Of a stretch of 64,000 nucleotides of DNA, positions 16,830-24,752 are shown in pieces. Every line of letters begins with the position of its first letter. Position 1 is the stretch's first letter. The notes below the pieces were generated by a model. The model was not told the origin of the DNA, ran no database searches, and was given only the letters and a program-made list of their open reading frames with translations. Made by a program: the position numbers and the translations under genes. The stretch lies in the NCBI RefSeq assembly GCF_004364325.1, contig NZ_SOCP01000006.1, positions 410,662 through 474,661 on the forward strand. Reading direction: 5' to 3'. This DNA is from Actinophytocola oryzae. GTDB lineage: Bacteria; Actinomycetota; Actinomycetes; Mycobacteriales; Pseudonocardiaceae.

Positions 16830-17419
16830 CAATGACGCCGCCCGGCTCGCGCAAACCGATCATCGTAACGTGGCAGGGGACTGCACGGACGAGCCTCGAG
16901 TCCGTCCGCCTGTTCGTCTCCGATGGTCGGTTGCGCGCGTCCGGACGGCTGGTCGTCGCATCGGAGAGCCCGTTCAGCGCCTCGTTCGAGTTCACCGTCG
17001 CCCGATCGGGTGACGTCGGCAAGGGCCTGTTACGCACCACGGCGGCGGACACCGAACGCCAGATCTCGGTCGGGCGTACGCAGGACGGCATGTGGCTGAT
17101 CGACCGGGGCGAGGGCACCACCCAGCGCAACGAGTTCGAGGGCGCCGTGGACGTGGACGTCGCGGGCTGCGTCACCTTCACCGCGCTGCCGATCCGCCGC
17201 CTGGGCCTACACAGGAAGATGGGCGAGGCGGACCTCCCCGTCCTGTACATCTCCACGCCCGACCTGACGGTGACACTGGTCCGCCAGACCTACCGCACGC
17301 TCGAGATCACCAAGGATGGTGCCCTGATCAACTACAGGGACGCCCACCGGGACGCCAACATCAAGGTGGACCCGGACGGCCTTCCCCTCAGCTACGAGGA
17401 CGTGGCCACCCGCCTGTAG
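16826..17419 (+). CDS. Putative glycolipid-binding domain protein
   Basis: A 197-residue cytoplasmic protein of the family annotated as putative glycolipid-binding (PF06475). Supporting features are the start KPIIVTWQGTARTSLESVRL, the central GMWLIDRGEG and the end block TYRTLEITKDGALINYRDAH. No signal peptide or membrane helix is present. The biochemical role is not established. It is coupled to the antitoxin-like gene by a four-base overlap; ATG 16832 is an alternative start. It converges on the tRNA deaminase gene with a 32-base gap. Confidence 0.75.
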   Translation: MTMTPPGSRKPIIVTWQGTARTSLESVRLFVSDGRLRASGRLVVASESPFSASFEFTVARSGDVGKGLLRTTAADTERQISVGRTQDGMWLIDRGEGTTQRNEFEGAVDVDVAGCVTFTALPIRRLGLHRKMGEADLPVLYISTPDLTVTLVRQTYRTLEITKDGALINYRDAHRDANIKVDPDGLPLSYEDVATRL

Positions 17420-17451
17420 TCGTCAATCCGCTGCGCGACAACGCTTCCGAG

Positions 17452-17910
17452 TCACCGATCGGGCCGGTGCGCGGCGAAGAACTCGTCGAGCAACGCCGCG
17501 CACTCGTCCTCCAGCACGCCCCCGACCACCTCGGGCCGGTGCGTCAGCCGACGGTCCCGCACCACGTCCCACAGCGAACCGACCGCGCCGGTCCTCGGCT
17601 CCCACGCCCCGAACACGACCCGTGCCACGCGCGCCAGCACCAACGCCCCGGCGCACATCGTGCACGGCTCGACCGTCACCACCAGCGTGCAGCCACCCAG
17701 CCGCCACCCGTCGCCGAACACCGCGGCCGCCGCACGCAACGCGAGGATCTCCGCGTGTGCGGTCGGATCGCCCAACGCCTCGCGTGCGTTGCAGGCGGAA
17801 GCCAGCACGGCACCGGACGGGGAGACCACGAGAGCCCCGACGGGCACGTCGGCGCCTGCCGACGCGGCCACCTCGAGTGCCGTCCGCATCAGCGAGACGT
17901 CACTGGGCAA
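17452..17910 (-). CDS. tadA: tRNA-specific adenosine deaminase
   Basis: A protein of about 152 residues with the cytidine/deoxycytidylate deaminase zinc motifs: TAHAEI (zinc His and catalytic Glu) and PCTMCAGAL (two zinc Cys). TadA converts A34 of tRNA-Arg(ACG) to inosine. The start is unclear: TTG 17910 gives a normal N-terminus and overlaps the previous gene by 11 bases; ATG 17889 and ATG 17958 are also in frame. The gene directly upstream encodes the conserved tadA-associated protein, which supports the call, and tyrA lies nearby as in other actinomycetes. Confidence 0.9.
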   Translation of the reverse strand: MPSDVSLMRTALEVAASAGADVPVGALVVSPSGAVLASACNAREALGDPTAHAEILALRAAAAVFGDGWRLGGCTLVVTVEPCTMCAGALVLARVARVVFGAWEPRTGAVGSLWDVVRDRRLTHRPEVVGGVLEDECAALLDEFFAAHRPDR

Positions 17911-18412
17911 TGGGGTCCAGACTGTCGAGCAGTCTGCCGAACTCGTCGGCGAACCCACACCGCTGTGCGACGATCTGCAGCTGCTCGTCCGGGTAGAGGT
18001 CGACCTCGCCCGCGATCACGGCCAGCTCGGCAGCGGGCAGCCCGAGATCGGCGAGGATGTCCATCGCGCCCTCCGGCCACACCTCGTCATCGTCGTCGTC
18101 CTCGGCAGGCGGTTCGACACGCAGCTGGTCGAGCGCGTCCGCGGCGATGTCGTAGTCGAGTGCGGCTGCCGCGTCCGACAGGAACAGCTGCACACCCCCG
18201 GGACCAGGCCGTACGACGAGGAAGAACTGGTCGTCGACGTCCAGCAGGCCGAACACCGCCCCGGTGGACCTCATCTTGCGCAGCTCTGTGACGACCGCGT
18301 CCAGCTCGCGGAGGGCGTCGCTCGGCATGGCGGTGCACCGCCATTTGCCTTCCTCGCGAACGACGGCGATCGCGAAGCCCGTTACCGGGTCCTGCTCGGA
18401 CATGGGGCACAC
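17900..18412 (-). CDS. tRNA adenosine deaminase-associated protein
   Basis: A 170-residue acidic protein that matches the conserved actinobacterial family found next to tadA: start EQDPVTGFAIAVVREEGKW, central GVQLFLSDAAAALDYDIA, an Asp/Glu-rich linker (residues about 104-112) and a C-terminal block DLYPDEQLQIVAQRCGFAD. The GTG start at 18412 follows GGGAGG by six bases, which decides it over ATG 18403. The gene overlaps tadA and is almost surely co-transcribed. The molecular role is unknown; a helper of the deaminase is only inferred from linkage. Confidence 0.85.
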   Translation of the reverse strand: MCPMSEQDPVTGFAIAVVREEGKWRCTAMPSDALRELDAVVTELRKMRSTGAVFGLLDVDDQFFLVVRPGPGGVQLFLSDAAAALDYDIAADALDQLRVEPPAEDDDDDEVWPEGAMDILADLGLPAAELAVIAGEVDLYPDEQLQIVAQRCGFADEFGRLLDSLDPIAQ

Positions 18413-18522
18413 CGTATTCCTCCCGCACCCGGGCAGGAAGACGCGGTACCGGAGTGTTGCACAGGGGCATTACGCCCCGTGAGAAACCCTCACGGAGGGT
18501 CCGGTGATGCGATCATCAGTGG

Positions 18523-19743
18523 ATGACCCCCGCATCGCTGCTCGACGATCCCCGGTTCACCGGCCTTATCGACGCCGCCCGCGCGCTCCAGCCGCGCACG
18601 GTGGCGCTGCGTCGGCAGCTGCACAAGCACCCGGAGCTGGGACTCGACCTCCCGAAGTCCCAGGCGGCAGTGCGGCACTCGCTCGAGGGCCTCGGACTGC
18701 GGGTGAGCACGGGTGAGTCCTGCACGTCGGTCGTCGCGGTGCTCGATGGCGAGAACCCGGGCCCGACCGTGCTGCTGCGCGGTGACATGGACGCACTCCC
18801 ACTCCAGGAGGACTCCGGGCTCGCGTTCTCCTCGGAGGTCGACGGCCGGATGCACGCCTGCGGCCACGACACCCACACCGCCATGCTCGTGTCGGCCGCC
18901 CGCCTGCTGCAGAGCCGCAAGGGCGCGCTCGCGGGCAAGGTCGTCTTCATGTTCCAGCCCGGCGAGGAGGGCGAGCACGGTGCCCGCTTCATGCTCGACG
19001 AGGGCGTGCTCGACGCGGCAGGCCGACCGGTGGAGCAGGCGTTCGCCCTGCACATCACGTCGACCGCGCCGTCGGGCGTGGTGATGTGCAGGCCGGGTCC
19101 GATGATGGCCAGTGCCGACGCGTGGACCGTGACCGTCACCGGCAAGGGCGGTCACGGCGCGATGCCCGACCGCGCGGTCGACCCCGTGCCCGCCGCCGCG
19201 GCGATGGTCGGTGCCCTGCAGACGATGGTGACGCGGCGGTTCAGCGTGTTCGACCCCGCCGTGCTGACCGTCGGCCGGATCACCGCGGGCACGACGTCCA
19301 ACATCATCCCGGAGACCGCGGAGCTGCAGGGCACCGTGCGCACGCTGTCGGACGCCGCGCGTGCGCTCGTGCAGGCCGAGATTCCCAAGGTGTGCGAGCA
19401 CCTGGCGGCGGCCTACGGCTGCACGAGCGAGTTCCGCATCGACACCGGCTACCCGACCACGACCAACGACGCGGCCGTCGCGCCCCGCGTGCTGGAGCTC
19501 GCGACCAGGGTCCTCGGGCAGAAGAACAGCGCGCTGATGCCGGAACCGCTGATGGCGGCCGAGGACTTCTCGTACGTGCTGCAGCAGGTGCCGGGGGCGA
19601 TCGCGTTCCTCGGCGCGTGCCCGCCGGGCGTCACGCCGGAGGAGGCCGCGCCGAACCACTCGAACCGCGTGCACTTCGACGAGTCCGCGTTCGCCCACGG
19701 CGTCGCGCTGTATGCCGCGTTCGCGCTCGATGCCCTGAGGTGA
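18523..19743 (+). CDS. M20-family amidohydrolase (hippurate/N-acyl amino acid hydrolase type)
   Basis: A 406-residue cytoplasmic metallohydrolase. Metal-binding residues show in RGDMDALPL, HACGHDTHTAM and FQPGEEG, followed by the lid/dimer domain (about residues 205-315) and the C-terminal AAEDFSYVL with its conserved Glu-Asp pair. The family hydrolyses N-acyl amino acids, hippurate or small peptides; substrate unknown. It begins 111 bases from the divergent tadA unit. The start ATG 18523 agrees with family N-termini. It ends three bases before tyrA, suggesting joint transcription. Confidence 0.88.
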   Translation: MTPASLLDDPRFTGLIDAARALQPRTVALRRQLHKHPELGLDLPKSQAAVRHSLEGLGLRVSTGESCTSVVAVLDGENPGPTVLLRGDMDALPLQEDSGLAFSSEVDGRMHACGHDTHTAMLVSAARLLQSRKGALAGKVVFMFQPGEEGEHGARFMLDEGVLDAAGRPVEQAFALHITSTAPSGVVMCRPGPMMASADAWTVTVTGKGGHGAMPDRAVDPVPAAAAMVGALQTMVTRRFSVFDPAVLTVGRITAGTTSNIIPETAELQGTVRTLSDAARALVQAEIPKVCEHLAAAYGCTSEFRIDTGYPTTTNDAAVAPRVLELATRVLGQKNSALMPEPLMAAEDFSYVLQQVPGAIAFLGACPPGVTPEEAAPNHSNRVHFDESAFAHGVALYAAFALDALR

Positions 19744-19746
19744 AAG

Positions 19747-20706
19747 ATGGTCCGTGTGCGACCAGTGTGTGTTGTCGGGCTCGGGTTGATCGGTGGATCT
19801 GTGCTGCGTGCCGCGGCGCGGGCGGGCCGGGACGTCTTCGGCGCGTCGGACGTGGCGGTGGCCGACCCGCGCGTCGAGGAGACGGTGGCCGCCGCCCTCG
19901 AGCGGGCCGCGCGTGAGGACGCGCTGGTCGTGATCGCGGTGCCGCTGCCCGCGGTCGACGAGGTGCTGCGGCTGGTCGCTACCCACGCGCCCTCGTGCCT
20001 GCTCACGGATGTCGTGAGCGTCAAGGAACCGGTCGCCGAGGCGGTGGCGCGGCGGTTGCCCGACGCCAGGTACGCGGGTGGCCACCCGATGGCGGGCAGG
20101 TCGGCCTCCGGGTGGGACGCGGGCTCGGCGGACCTGTTCGACGGCGCGGCCTGGGTGGTGGCGACCGAGGAGGACACCTCGCCCGAGGCGTGGCGCGAGG
20201 CGGTGTCGCTGGCGCTGGACTGCGGCGCGCAGGTGGTCCCGACGACGATGCGGGAGCACGACGCGGCGGTCGCACGGATCTCGCACCTGCCGCACGTGCT
20301 GTCCGCCGTGCTGGCGGCAACTGGCGCCGAGGGTGGGTCGCTGGCGTTGTCGCTTGCCGCCGGGTCGTTCACGGACGGCACGCGGGTGATGGGCACGCGG
20401 CCGGAGCTGGTGCTCGCGATGTGCGAGGGCAACCGGGCCGCACTGCTCGACGCGGTGGACGAGGCGTTGGGCAGGCTGGGCGCCGCCCGCGGCTCGCTGG
20501 CGTCCACCGGCGGTCTGGCCGCGACGATCCGCGCCGGCCACGAGGGCAGGCAGGCGCTGGAGGACCTGCGGACCGCGGGCAGTGAGGAGATCCCGATCGA
20601 CCTGACCGACCCCGAGGCGTTCGAAACGCTGCGTGACCTCGGGACGGCCGGCGGTCGGGTACTTCGGTTGGACGGCGACACCGCAGTAGGCGCGCTACCC
20701 GCCTGA
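19747..20706 (+). CDS. tyrA: Prephenate dehydrogenase
   Basis: A 319-residue NAD-dependent enzyme of tyrosine synthesis, converting prephenate to 4-hydroxyphenylpyruvate. The N-terminal Rossmann motif is VVGLGLIGGS (residues 9-18). Family blocks include TDVVSVKEPV, GGHPMAGRSASGW and the catalytic SHLPHVL. No chorismate mutase or ACT domain is attached; the protein ends after the helical dimer domain, as in other actinobacterial TyrA proteins. It lies immediately after the M20 gene. Near-origin linkage of tadA and tyrA is known from mycobacteria. Confidence 0.92.
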   Translation: MVRVRPVCVVGLGLIGGSVLRAAARAGRDVFGASDVAVADPRVEETVAAALERAAREDALVVIAVPLPAVDEVLRLVATHAPSCLLTDVVSVKEPVAEAVARRLPDARYAGGHPMAGRSASGWDAGSADLFDGAAWVVATEEDTSPEAWREAVSLALDCGAQVVPTTMREHDAAVARISHLPHVLSAVLAATGAEGGSLALSLAAGSFTDGTRVMGTRPELVLAMCEGNRAALLDAVDEALGRLGAARGSLASTGGLAATIRAGHEGRQALEDLRTAGSEEIPIDLTDPEAFETLRDLGTAGGRVLRLDGDTAVGALPA

Positions 20707-20919
20707 TTGTCTTTCGTCGTGTCAGACCTGCCATTCGGCGCGGCATTTACTCTATCGAGTGACGGCGCTTGCTCAGGTGATCTTCGGTTCAATAACTTCT
20801 CTCGCGACCGCCGCGAAGGGAATGCGGCCAAATATAGGAGATCCTGAATGCGTCACATTGGTGGTAGTGAAGGCGACGACTGAGTCGCGCCTGGCTGGTG
20901 TAGTTCGTTTCTTCGCGGG

Positions 20920-21798
20920 CTACACCAATTCCAGGCGCATTCCGACCGATTGGCGGTGTGGTAGGCGGGATGCCCGGCACACGACCACTCTGCGGCCCTC
21001 GATGTCGGTGTAGGCGTCGATGCTGGTGTGGTCGTCGGGTTCGCTGAAGCCTATTGGCCGATGCACGACGTCGAAGCCGAGCGGGAGGATGACCTGGTAC
21101 TCGACCCGTTGAATCTGCATGAGATCGGTGGTGCGAAAGAAGAAATCCTCAGCGGTGCGTTCCCGCATGAGCGGACGGCATTTGGCCGGCCAGAAACGCA
21201 CCATTTCCAGCCTGATCTCCTCGCCCCTGCGCACCGGTGACCGGAAGTGGACTATGGAGTTGAGCTTGGCGTCGGACAACCACGTGTTCGTGACGTTCCA
21301 CTGTGGACCGAGCATGCCGTCGAGGTTGACACCACGGGCCCGTACGGTGACGTTGCGCCGCTGCTCCTCGGGCTGCGGCCACTCGCTGCCCAGATGGAAC
21401 CGGATGAAGTGCACCTCGTCCCGCAGGGCGACGGCCTTGATCATGGCGACCTCGCGGACGTCCCCGTTGGGCTGAACGTATACCTTGTGATGCCAGTTGG
21501 AGATCGAGACGAGCGGCTTGAGCTTGTTGTCGATCACGAAGTCGCAGTACCTGGCGAGAAGTTCCCGCTGCGTGTCCTGCCTGCGCTGCAGCCGGTGCCG
21601 GTCCGCGAGCAGGATGATCAAACAGGAAACTCCGAGCGTGATCACACCGACAATTGCCAGAACCCTAATGGGGGGATTGTCGAAAACTGCCCCGACAACT
21701 CCGACAACTGCCATGAGAACGACAAGCACCCGAAGCGCGGCGCCGGGACCTTTCCGTGAGATGTAGGAGTCGAGCCGGGCGATGAAGTCCCTGAGCAT
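20920..21798 (-). CDS. Two-transmembrane-helix protein with orphan C-terminal domain
   Basis: A 292-residue protein of unknown family. Two adjacent membrane helices (about residues 23-42 and 48-66) follow a short cytoplasmic N-terminus; the remaining 220 residues are soluble, rich in Arg and aromatic residues and look beta-rich (NVTVRARGVNLDGMLG, LNSIVHFRSPVRRGEEIRL). ATG 21798 lies eight bases after GAGGAG, preferred over an in-frame start at 21816. The flanks have lower GC than the neighbours, and no operon partner is visible. Membrane anchoring plus a soluble domain is the layout of many sensor or defence effectors, but nothing here proves such a role. Confidence 0.75.
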   Translation of the reverse strand: MLRDFIARLDSYISRKGPGAALRVLVVLMAVVGVVGAVFDNPPIRVLAIVGVITLGVSCLIILLADRHRLQRRQDTQRELLARYCDFVIDNKLKPLVSISNWHHKVYVQPNGDVREVAMIKAVALRDEVHFIRFHLGSEWPQPEEQRRNVTVRARGVNLDGMLGPQWNVTNTWLSDAKLNSIVHFRSPVRRGEEIRLEMVRFWPAKCRPLMRERTAEDFFFRTTDLMQIQRVEYQVILPLGFDVVHRPIGFSEPDDHTSIDAYTDIEGRRVVVCRASRLPHRQSVGMRLELV

Positions 21799-21989
21799 AA
21801 ATCCTGCTCCTCGCATCGGATAGCGTGCGACCGCCTGCCGGTTTCGCCGGCACGGCAGGCGGCCACGTACAGAATAAATGCAAGCAAGCCAGATTGAACT
21901 AGGTCATTCAGGTGCATCGAGAGAGCAATTTGCGCTAAACAACAAGATCATCGCACCACCATCGGGTCAGCCGACCCCGAATAGACGAA

Positions 21990-22028
21990 GGCGGCGTGGT
22001 CACACCAGTGAGGTGATCGCACGCCGCC
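21990..22028 (-). terminator. Hairpin downstream of the tRNA fragment
   Basis: Perfect nine-base arms GGCGGCGTG and CACGCCGCC with a loop that can pair further in part. On the minus strand it follows the tRNA-like fragment by about 15 bases, as a terminator would follow a tRNA gene. Confidence 0.55.
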
Positions 22029-22041
22029 GTTCGCGGTGCAC

Positions 22042-22092
22042 GGGCGGTGGGATTCGAACCCACGGAGGGCCCGTTGGTGGTCCACCGCCTGT
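22042..22092 (-). pseudogene. tRNA-Ser-like 3' fragment (T-arm region only)
   Basis: On the minus strand this reads as a variable-arm end and T-arm GTGGGTTCGAATCCCAC. The 26 bases at 22044-22069 differ at one position from 24206-24231 inside the intact tRNA-Ser(CGA), in the same orientation. The acceptor end differs and I find no matching 5' half upstream, so this is a remnant or attachment-site-like copy, not a working tRNA. Confidence 0.5.
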
Positions 22093-22159
22093 TCGTTACT
22101 GGTCGCTGAAAGCGTCCTCGCTGGTCAACACCCATCTCCAGCAGGCTGCCCGCAGGACC

Positions 22160-23320
22160 TCAGGCGAGCTCGACGTCGGCGTCGGAGCGCTGCCCTTCTC
22201 GGGCGGTCGGGAGTATGACGTGCAGCTCCACGGCCATGGTGTTCTGCGCGGTGGACGGATCGGCGGCATGGGCTGCCGTTGCCCAGGTGCCGAGGGAGAG
22301 TTCCGCGGTGATGCCGGGACCGAAGCCCGCGATGAGGCCGCGGGCCTCGTGGACGGCGCCGCCGTCCTGGAAGAACCTCTCCAGAGCGTCGAAGACGACA
22401 ACGCTGGCGATGTTGCCGCGCTCGGTCAGCGTCGCCCTGCTGTAGCGGAAGGTGTCCGGTGGTAGGTGGAGGTACTTGCCCAGGTCGTCCAGGATCCTCG
22501 GGCCGCCTGCGTGCACGATGTAGAAGTCGAGATCGGCGATGTCCCAACCGTGCGGTTCGGCCATGTCCCGCATGGCGGGTGCCAGCACGGCCATCGTGCC
22601 GGGCACTCGCTTGTCCAACAGGAAGTGGAAACCGGTGTCCTTGACCGCGTAGGAGATCCACTCCTCGGTGTCGGGGATGAGCCGCGAGCTGTTCTGCGCG
22701 AGCCGCACCCCTTCGCCACCGTCACCTCGCACGACCGCCGCGGCCAGCGCGTCCCCGAACAGGCCGTTGGACAGGAGGTTGCCGACCCCGAGATCCGTCG
22801 GCTGGTACAGCAGTGAACAGAACTCACACGCCGCGATCAACACGTTCGCCTGCGGGTAGGCGGTGCAGAAGTCGTGGGCGCGGTTGATGGCAGCACTGCC
22901 ACCGGCGCAGCCGAGCTGCGCGATCGGGAGTTGCCGGGTCTCGGAGCGGAACCCCATGGTGTTGATGAGCCAGGCTGTCATCGACGGCATCATGAAGCCG
23001 GTGCACGAGACATAGACGATCATGTCGATGTCCGCGGCCGTCAGGTCCGCGTGGTCGAGCGCCTGCTGGATGACGTCCGGCATCCTGGCCTTGGCCTCCA
23101 TCTCGTAACGCGCGTTGCGCACGGTGAGGCCGGGGTGTTTGAGGGTGTCCTCGATCGGCTGAACCAGGTGGCGGGTCTGTACGCCGGTGTTACCGATCAG
23201 CCTGAGCGCGAGGTCGAGCTGCGGGTGTTCGCCGTGGATGCTCCTGGCGAGGTCGAGGGTGTCTTCCATGGTGATGATGTGTTCCGGGACCGCGACAGCC
23301 GGCCGGCACAGAGTTGCCAT
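22160..23320 (-). CDS. rppA: Type III polyketide synthase, 1,3,6,8-tetrahydroxynaphthalene synthase
   Basis: A 386-residue ketosynthase very like Streptomyces RppA, which condenses five malonyl-CoA units to 1,3,6,8-tetrahydroxynaphthalene, the source of flaviolin and dark pigments. The opening ATLCRPAVAVPEHIITMEDT is characteristic. The catalytic triad is visible: Cys in QLGCAGGSAAINR, His in FYIVHAGGPRI and Asn in TERGNIAS. ATG 23320 lies six bases after AAGGGG; the open frame upstream to 23386 is not used. A small gene ends 11 bases upstream on the same strand. The cytochrome P450 gene that follows rppA in Streptomyces is absent here. Confidence 0.93.
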   Translation of the reverse strand: MATLCRPAVAVPEHIITMEDTLDLARSIHGEHPQLDLALRLIGNTGVQTRHLVQPIEDTLKHPGLTVRNARYEMEAKARMPDVIQQALDHADLTAADIDMIVYVSCTGFMMPSMTAWLINTMGFRSETRQLPIAQLGCAGGSAAINRAHDFCTAYPQANVLIAACEFCSLLYQPTDLGVGNLLSNGLFGDALAAAVVRGDGGEGVRLAQNSSRLIPDTEEWISYAVKDTGFHFLLDKRVPGTMAVLAPAMRDMAEPHGWDIADLDFYIVHAGGPRILDDLGKYLHLPPDTFRYSRATLTERGNIASVVVFDALERFFQDGGAVHEARGLIAGFGPGITAELSLGTWATAAHAADPSTAQNTMAVELHVILPTAREGQRSDADVELA

Positions 23321-23331
23321 GACATGCCCCT

Positions 23332-23646
23332 TTACCACGCGACCGGGTGGGTGAGCGGATACCGCCAACTGGAGACCTCTTGCCACCGCACGTCCGGTGG
23401 AGCGGCCAACCGCGGGTCGGAACCGAGACTGGGAGTGAAGGCCGGGTGCGGAGCCGGTGACTCGAGGTCGAACCGCAGTTCGCTGACGGCCGTCGGCACA
23501 AGCTCCGGCCGCCGCCGGTACAGGTGCTCGGGGTGGGTCAGCAGCGCGTCGTCGTGGCGAAAGGGACGGCTTGCCGTCGATTCCGCGTCCACCTCGCTTT
23601 CCGCGTTCGGGCCGGGTCTGGAATGTTCACAGGTCAGAGTGTTCAC
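23332..23646 (-). CDS. Small unknown protein in operon with rppA
   Basis: A 104-residue ORF with clear coding character (third positions almost all G or C) and a GTG start preceded by GAGAGGA. Its TAA stop merges with the ribosome-binding site of rppA, so the two are transcribed and perhaps translated together. The N-terminal 30 residues are polar and low in order; the rest is rich in Pro and Trp (RRRPELVPTAVSELRFDLES, then a WQEVSSWRYPLTHPVAW end). There is no signal peptide, membrane helix or cysteine cluster. I recognise no family. It may assist or modify the tetrahydroxynaphthalene product, by linkage only. Confidence 0.65.
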   Translation of the reverse strand: MNTLTCEHSRPGPNAESEVDAESTASRPFRHDDALLTHPEHLYRRRPELVPTAVSELRFDLESPAPHPAFTPSLGSDPRLAAPPDVRWQEVSSWRYPLTHPVAW

Positions 23647-24153
23647 GAAAAGGGTTCCTCTCGCCGGATATTCTGATGAGAGCCATGAGCTTCATCATGC
23701 CGATGCGTTCCGGGTAATACCGGACGAACCATCAGGTTTCGCGCAGCTCTACCTGGTCGAGGGTTGCTATCGGCCGCTATTCACTCTCCGCCACCAAATT
23801 GTCCTTCATTCAGGGAGGAGTAAAACGCGCACCAGGCACGAACCGGTGTCCTTCGGCGGCGTCCGGTAACGGAACGAGTTCCCGCGCCTCGGCTGGCCTG
23901 TCCAGCGACAACCCGCCCGATGGCGAACGCGTGTTCGACTGACGAGGTGCGGGCCGGTCCCGACACGGCTCTCGAGGATGAACCGCGCCGCCGGTCGCGT
24001 CCCGGATCGACGCGCCCCCGAAATCGCGGTCGGCTTGCCCCATTGTCGGCGCGAAATGATCAGGTGACCTGCCGATTGCGCAAACGAATCCTGCGGCGAG
24101 AGCCGGAGCGGATTCACGTTTGTCGAAAGCGTCGGTCAGCGGGCGCAACGCAA
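23647..24153. other. About 500-base intergenic stretch upstream of the rppA pair
   Basis: Several overlapping ORFs cross this stretch on both strands, but none has a ribosome-binding site, consistent third-position GC or a recognisable product. The part at 23647-23830 is AT-richer than the surroundings and probably holds the promoter of the rppA operon. Nothing else is identified. Confidence 0.45.
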
Positions 24154-24186
24154 AACGTCGGGCGAGTCAAGGACTCACCCGACGTT
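24154..24186 (-). terminator. Terminator of tRNA-Ser(CGA)
   Basis: The arms AACGTCGGG and CCCGACGTT enclose an inner GAGTC/GACTC stem separated by one mismatch. On the minus strand it lies 14 bases after the tRNA 3' end and is followed by TTTTG. This is a typical intrinsic terminator. Confidence 0.8.
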
Positions 24187-24200
24187 CGGTCTGTTCAGAG

Positions 24201-24287
24201 CGGTAGCGGTGGGATTTGAACCCACGGAGGGTGTGAACCCTCACGCGCTTTCGAGGCGCGCTCCTTCGGCCGCTCGGACACGCTACC
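24201..24287 (-). tRNA. tRNA-Ser (anticodon CGA)
   Basis: An 87-base class II tRNA. The acceptor stem GGTAGCG pairs with CGCTACC, the discriminator is G, the anticodon loop is CTCGAAA (anticodon CGA), the variable arm is long (GTGAGGGTTCACACCCTC region), and the T-arm is GTGGGTTCAAATCCCAC. The CCA end is not encoded. It decodes UCG. An intrinsic terminator follows on the same strand. Confidence 0.96.
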
Positions 24288-24418
24288 GGGAGGAACGATA
24301 CCGGACGTCCCGGCGAGGGGAGCAGGGAGGCGATCGAGCGGCCGTGTTGCTGCGGCCGGTGTCAGTGGGATGCGCGATACTTCCTGGAGCCTGACGAGGG
24401 AGAAACGAGGAGGGCGTC

Positions 24419-24556
24419 ATGTCTGACCAGGAAGAACAGCAGCCGAAGCAGGGTCGTCACGCCGCTCCGGATGGTGCGGAGCCCCATCCGCTGATCGATC
24501 TGAAGCGCGACCCGAACCCCGGCAAGGCGGACCACGCCGCCCCTGAACAGGAGTGA
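24419..24556 (+). CDS. 45-residue polar protein, unknown function
   Basis: A short ORF with its own expression signals: ATG 24419 lies four bases after GAGGAGGG, and a 15-base-pair hairpin begins five bases after the stop. The product is fully hydrophilic, with Gln/Glu-rich start (SDQEEQQPKQGRHAAPDG) and a Pro/Lys-rich end; there is no membrane segment. I recognise no family. It stands between tRNA-Ser(CGA) and the type VII secretion-type genes, with no obvious coupling to either. Confidence 0.65.
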   Translation: MSDQEEQQPKQGRHAAPDGAEPHPLIDLKRDPNPGKADHAAPEQE

Positions 24557-24560
24557 TCCA

Positions 24561-24595
24561 GGCGGGTTGTGCCGGCCGGTCCGGCGCAACCCGCC
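24561..24595 (+). terminator. Terminator hairpin after the 45-residue gene
   Basis: The arms GGCGGGTTGTGCCGG and CCGGCGCAACCCGCC pair over 15 positions, one of them a G-U pair in RNA, with a five-base loop. It starts five bases after the stop codon at 24556, which supports that small ORF being a real gene. Confidence 0.75.
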
Positions 24596-24752
24596 ACGGC
24601 GTGACGAAGATCGCCCCCAGCACGTCGGCGGCCGCGACGAATGCCGCCGCGACGACGCGCCAGATTGTTGACAAACGGCTCGGAACAACGTGCCGCTATC
24701 GGTCCGTATCGATAGGATGTCCGAACTGGGAGGGACCTGGGCTGGAGGCTCG

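Larger units (their letters stand above)
21799..22159. other. Gene-free stretch between the two-TM protein and rppA, with a tRNA fragment and hairpin
   Basis: No convincing coding ORF. The stretch contains a strong hairpin (21990-22028) and a sequence that reads on the minus strand as the T-arm half of a serine tRNA. The part near 21880-21960 is AT-richer than the average and probably holds the promoter of the two-TM gene. Confidence 0.5.

Noticed and set aside
20848..20883. 11-codon ORF with AGGAG upstream in the gap after tyrA
   Set aside because: Too short to judge, no downstream gene for it to control on that strand, and no supporting terminator.
22042..22160. A complete tRNA at the T-arm fragment
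   Set aside because: The expected 5' acceptor strand (complementary to CGCCCGT) and a D-arm are not found within a normal tRNA length.
23806..24148. Two overlapping minus-strand ORFs of about 105 codons upstream of the rppA pair
   Set aside because: No ribosome-binding site, mixed third-position composition and no recognisable product; they also overlap each other.
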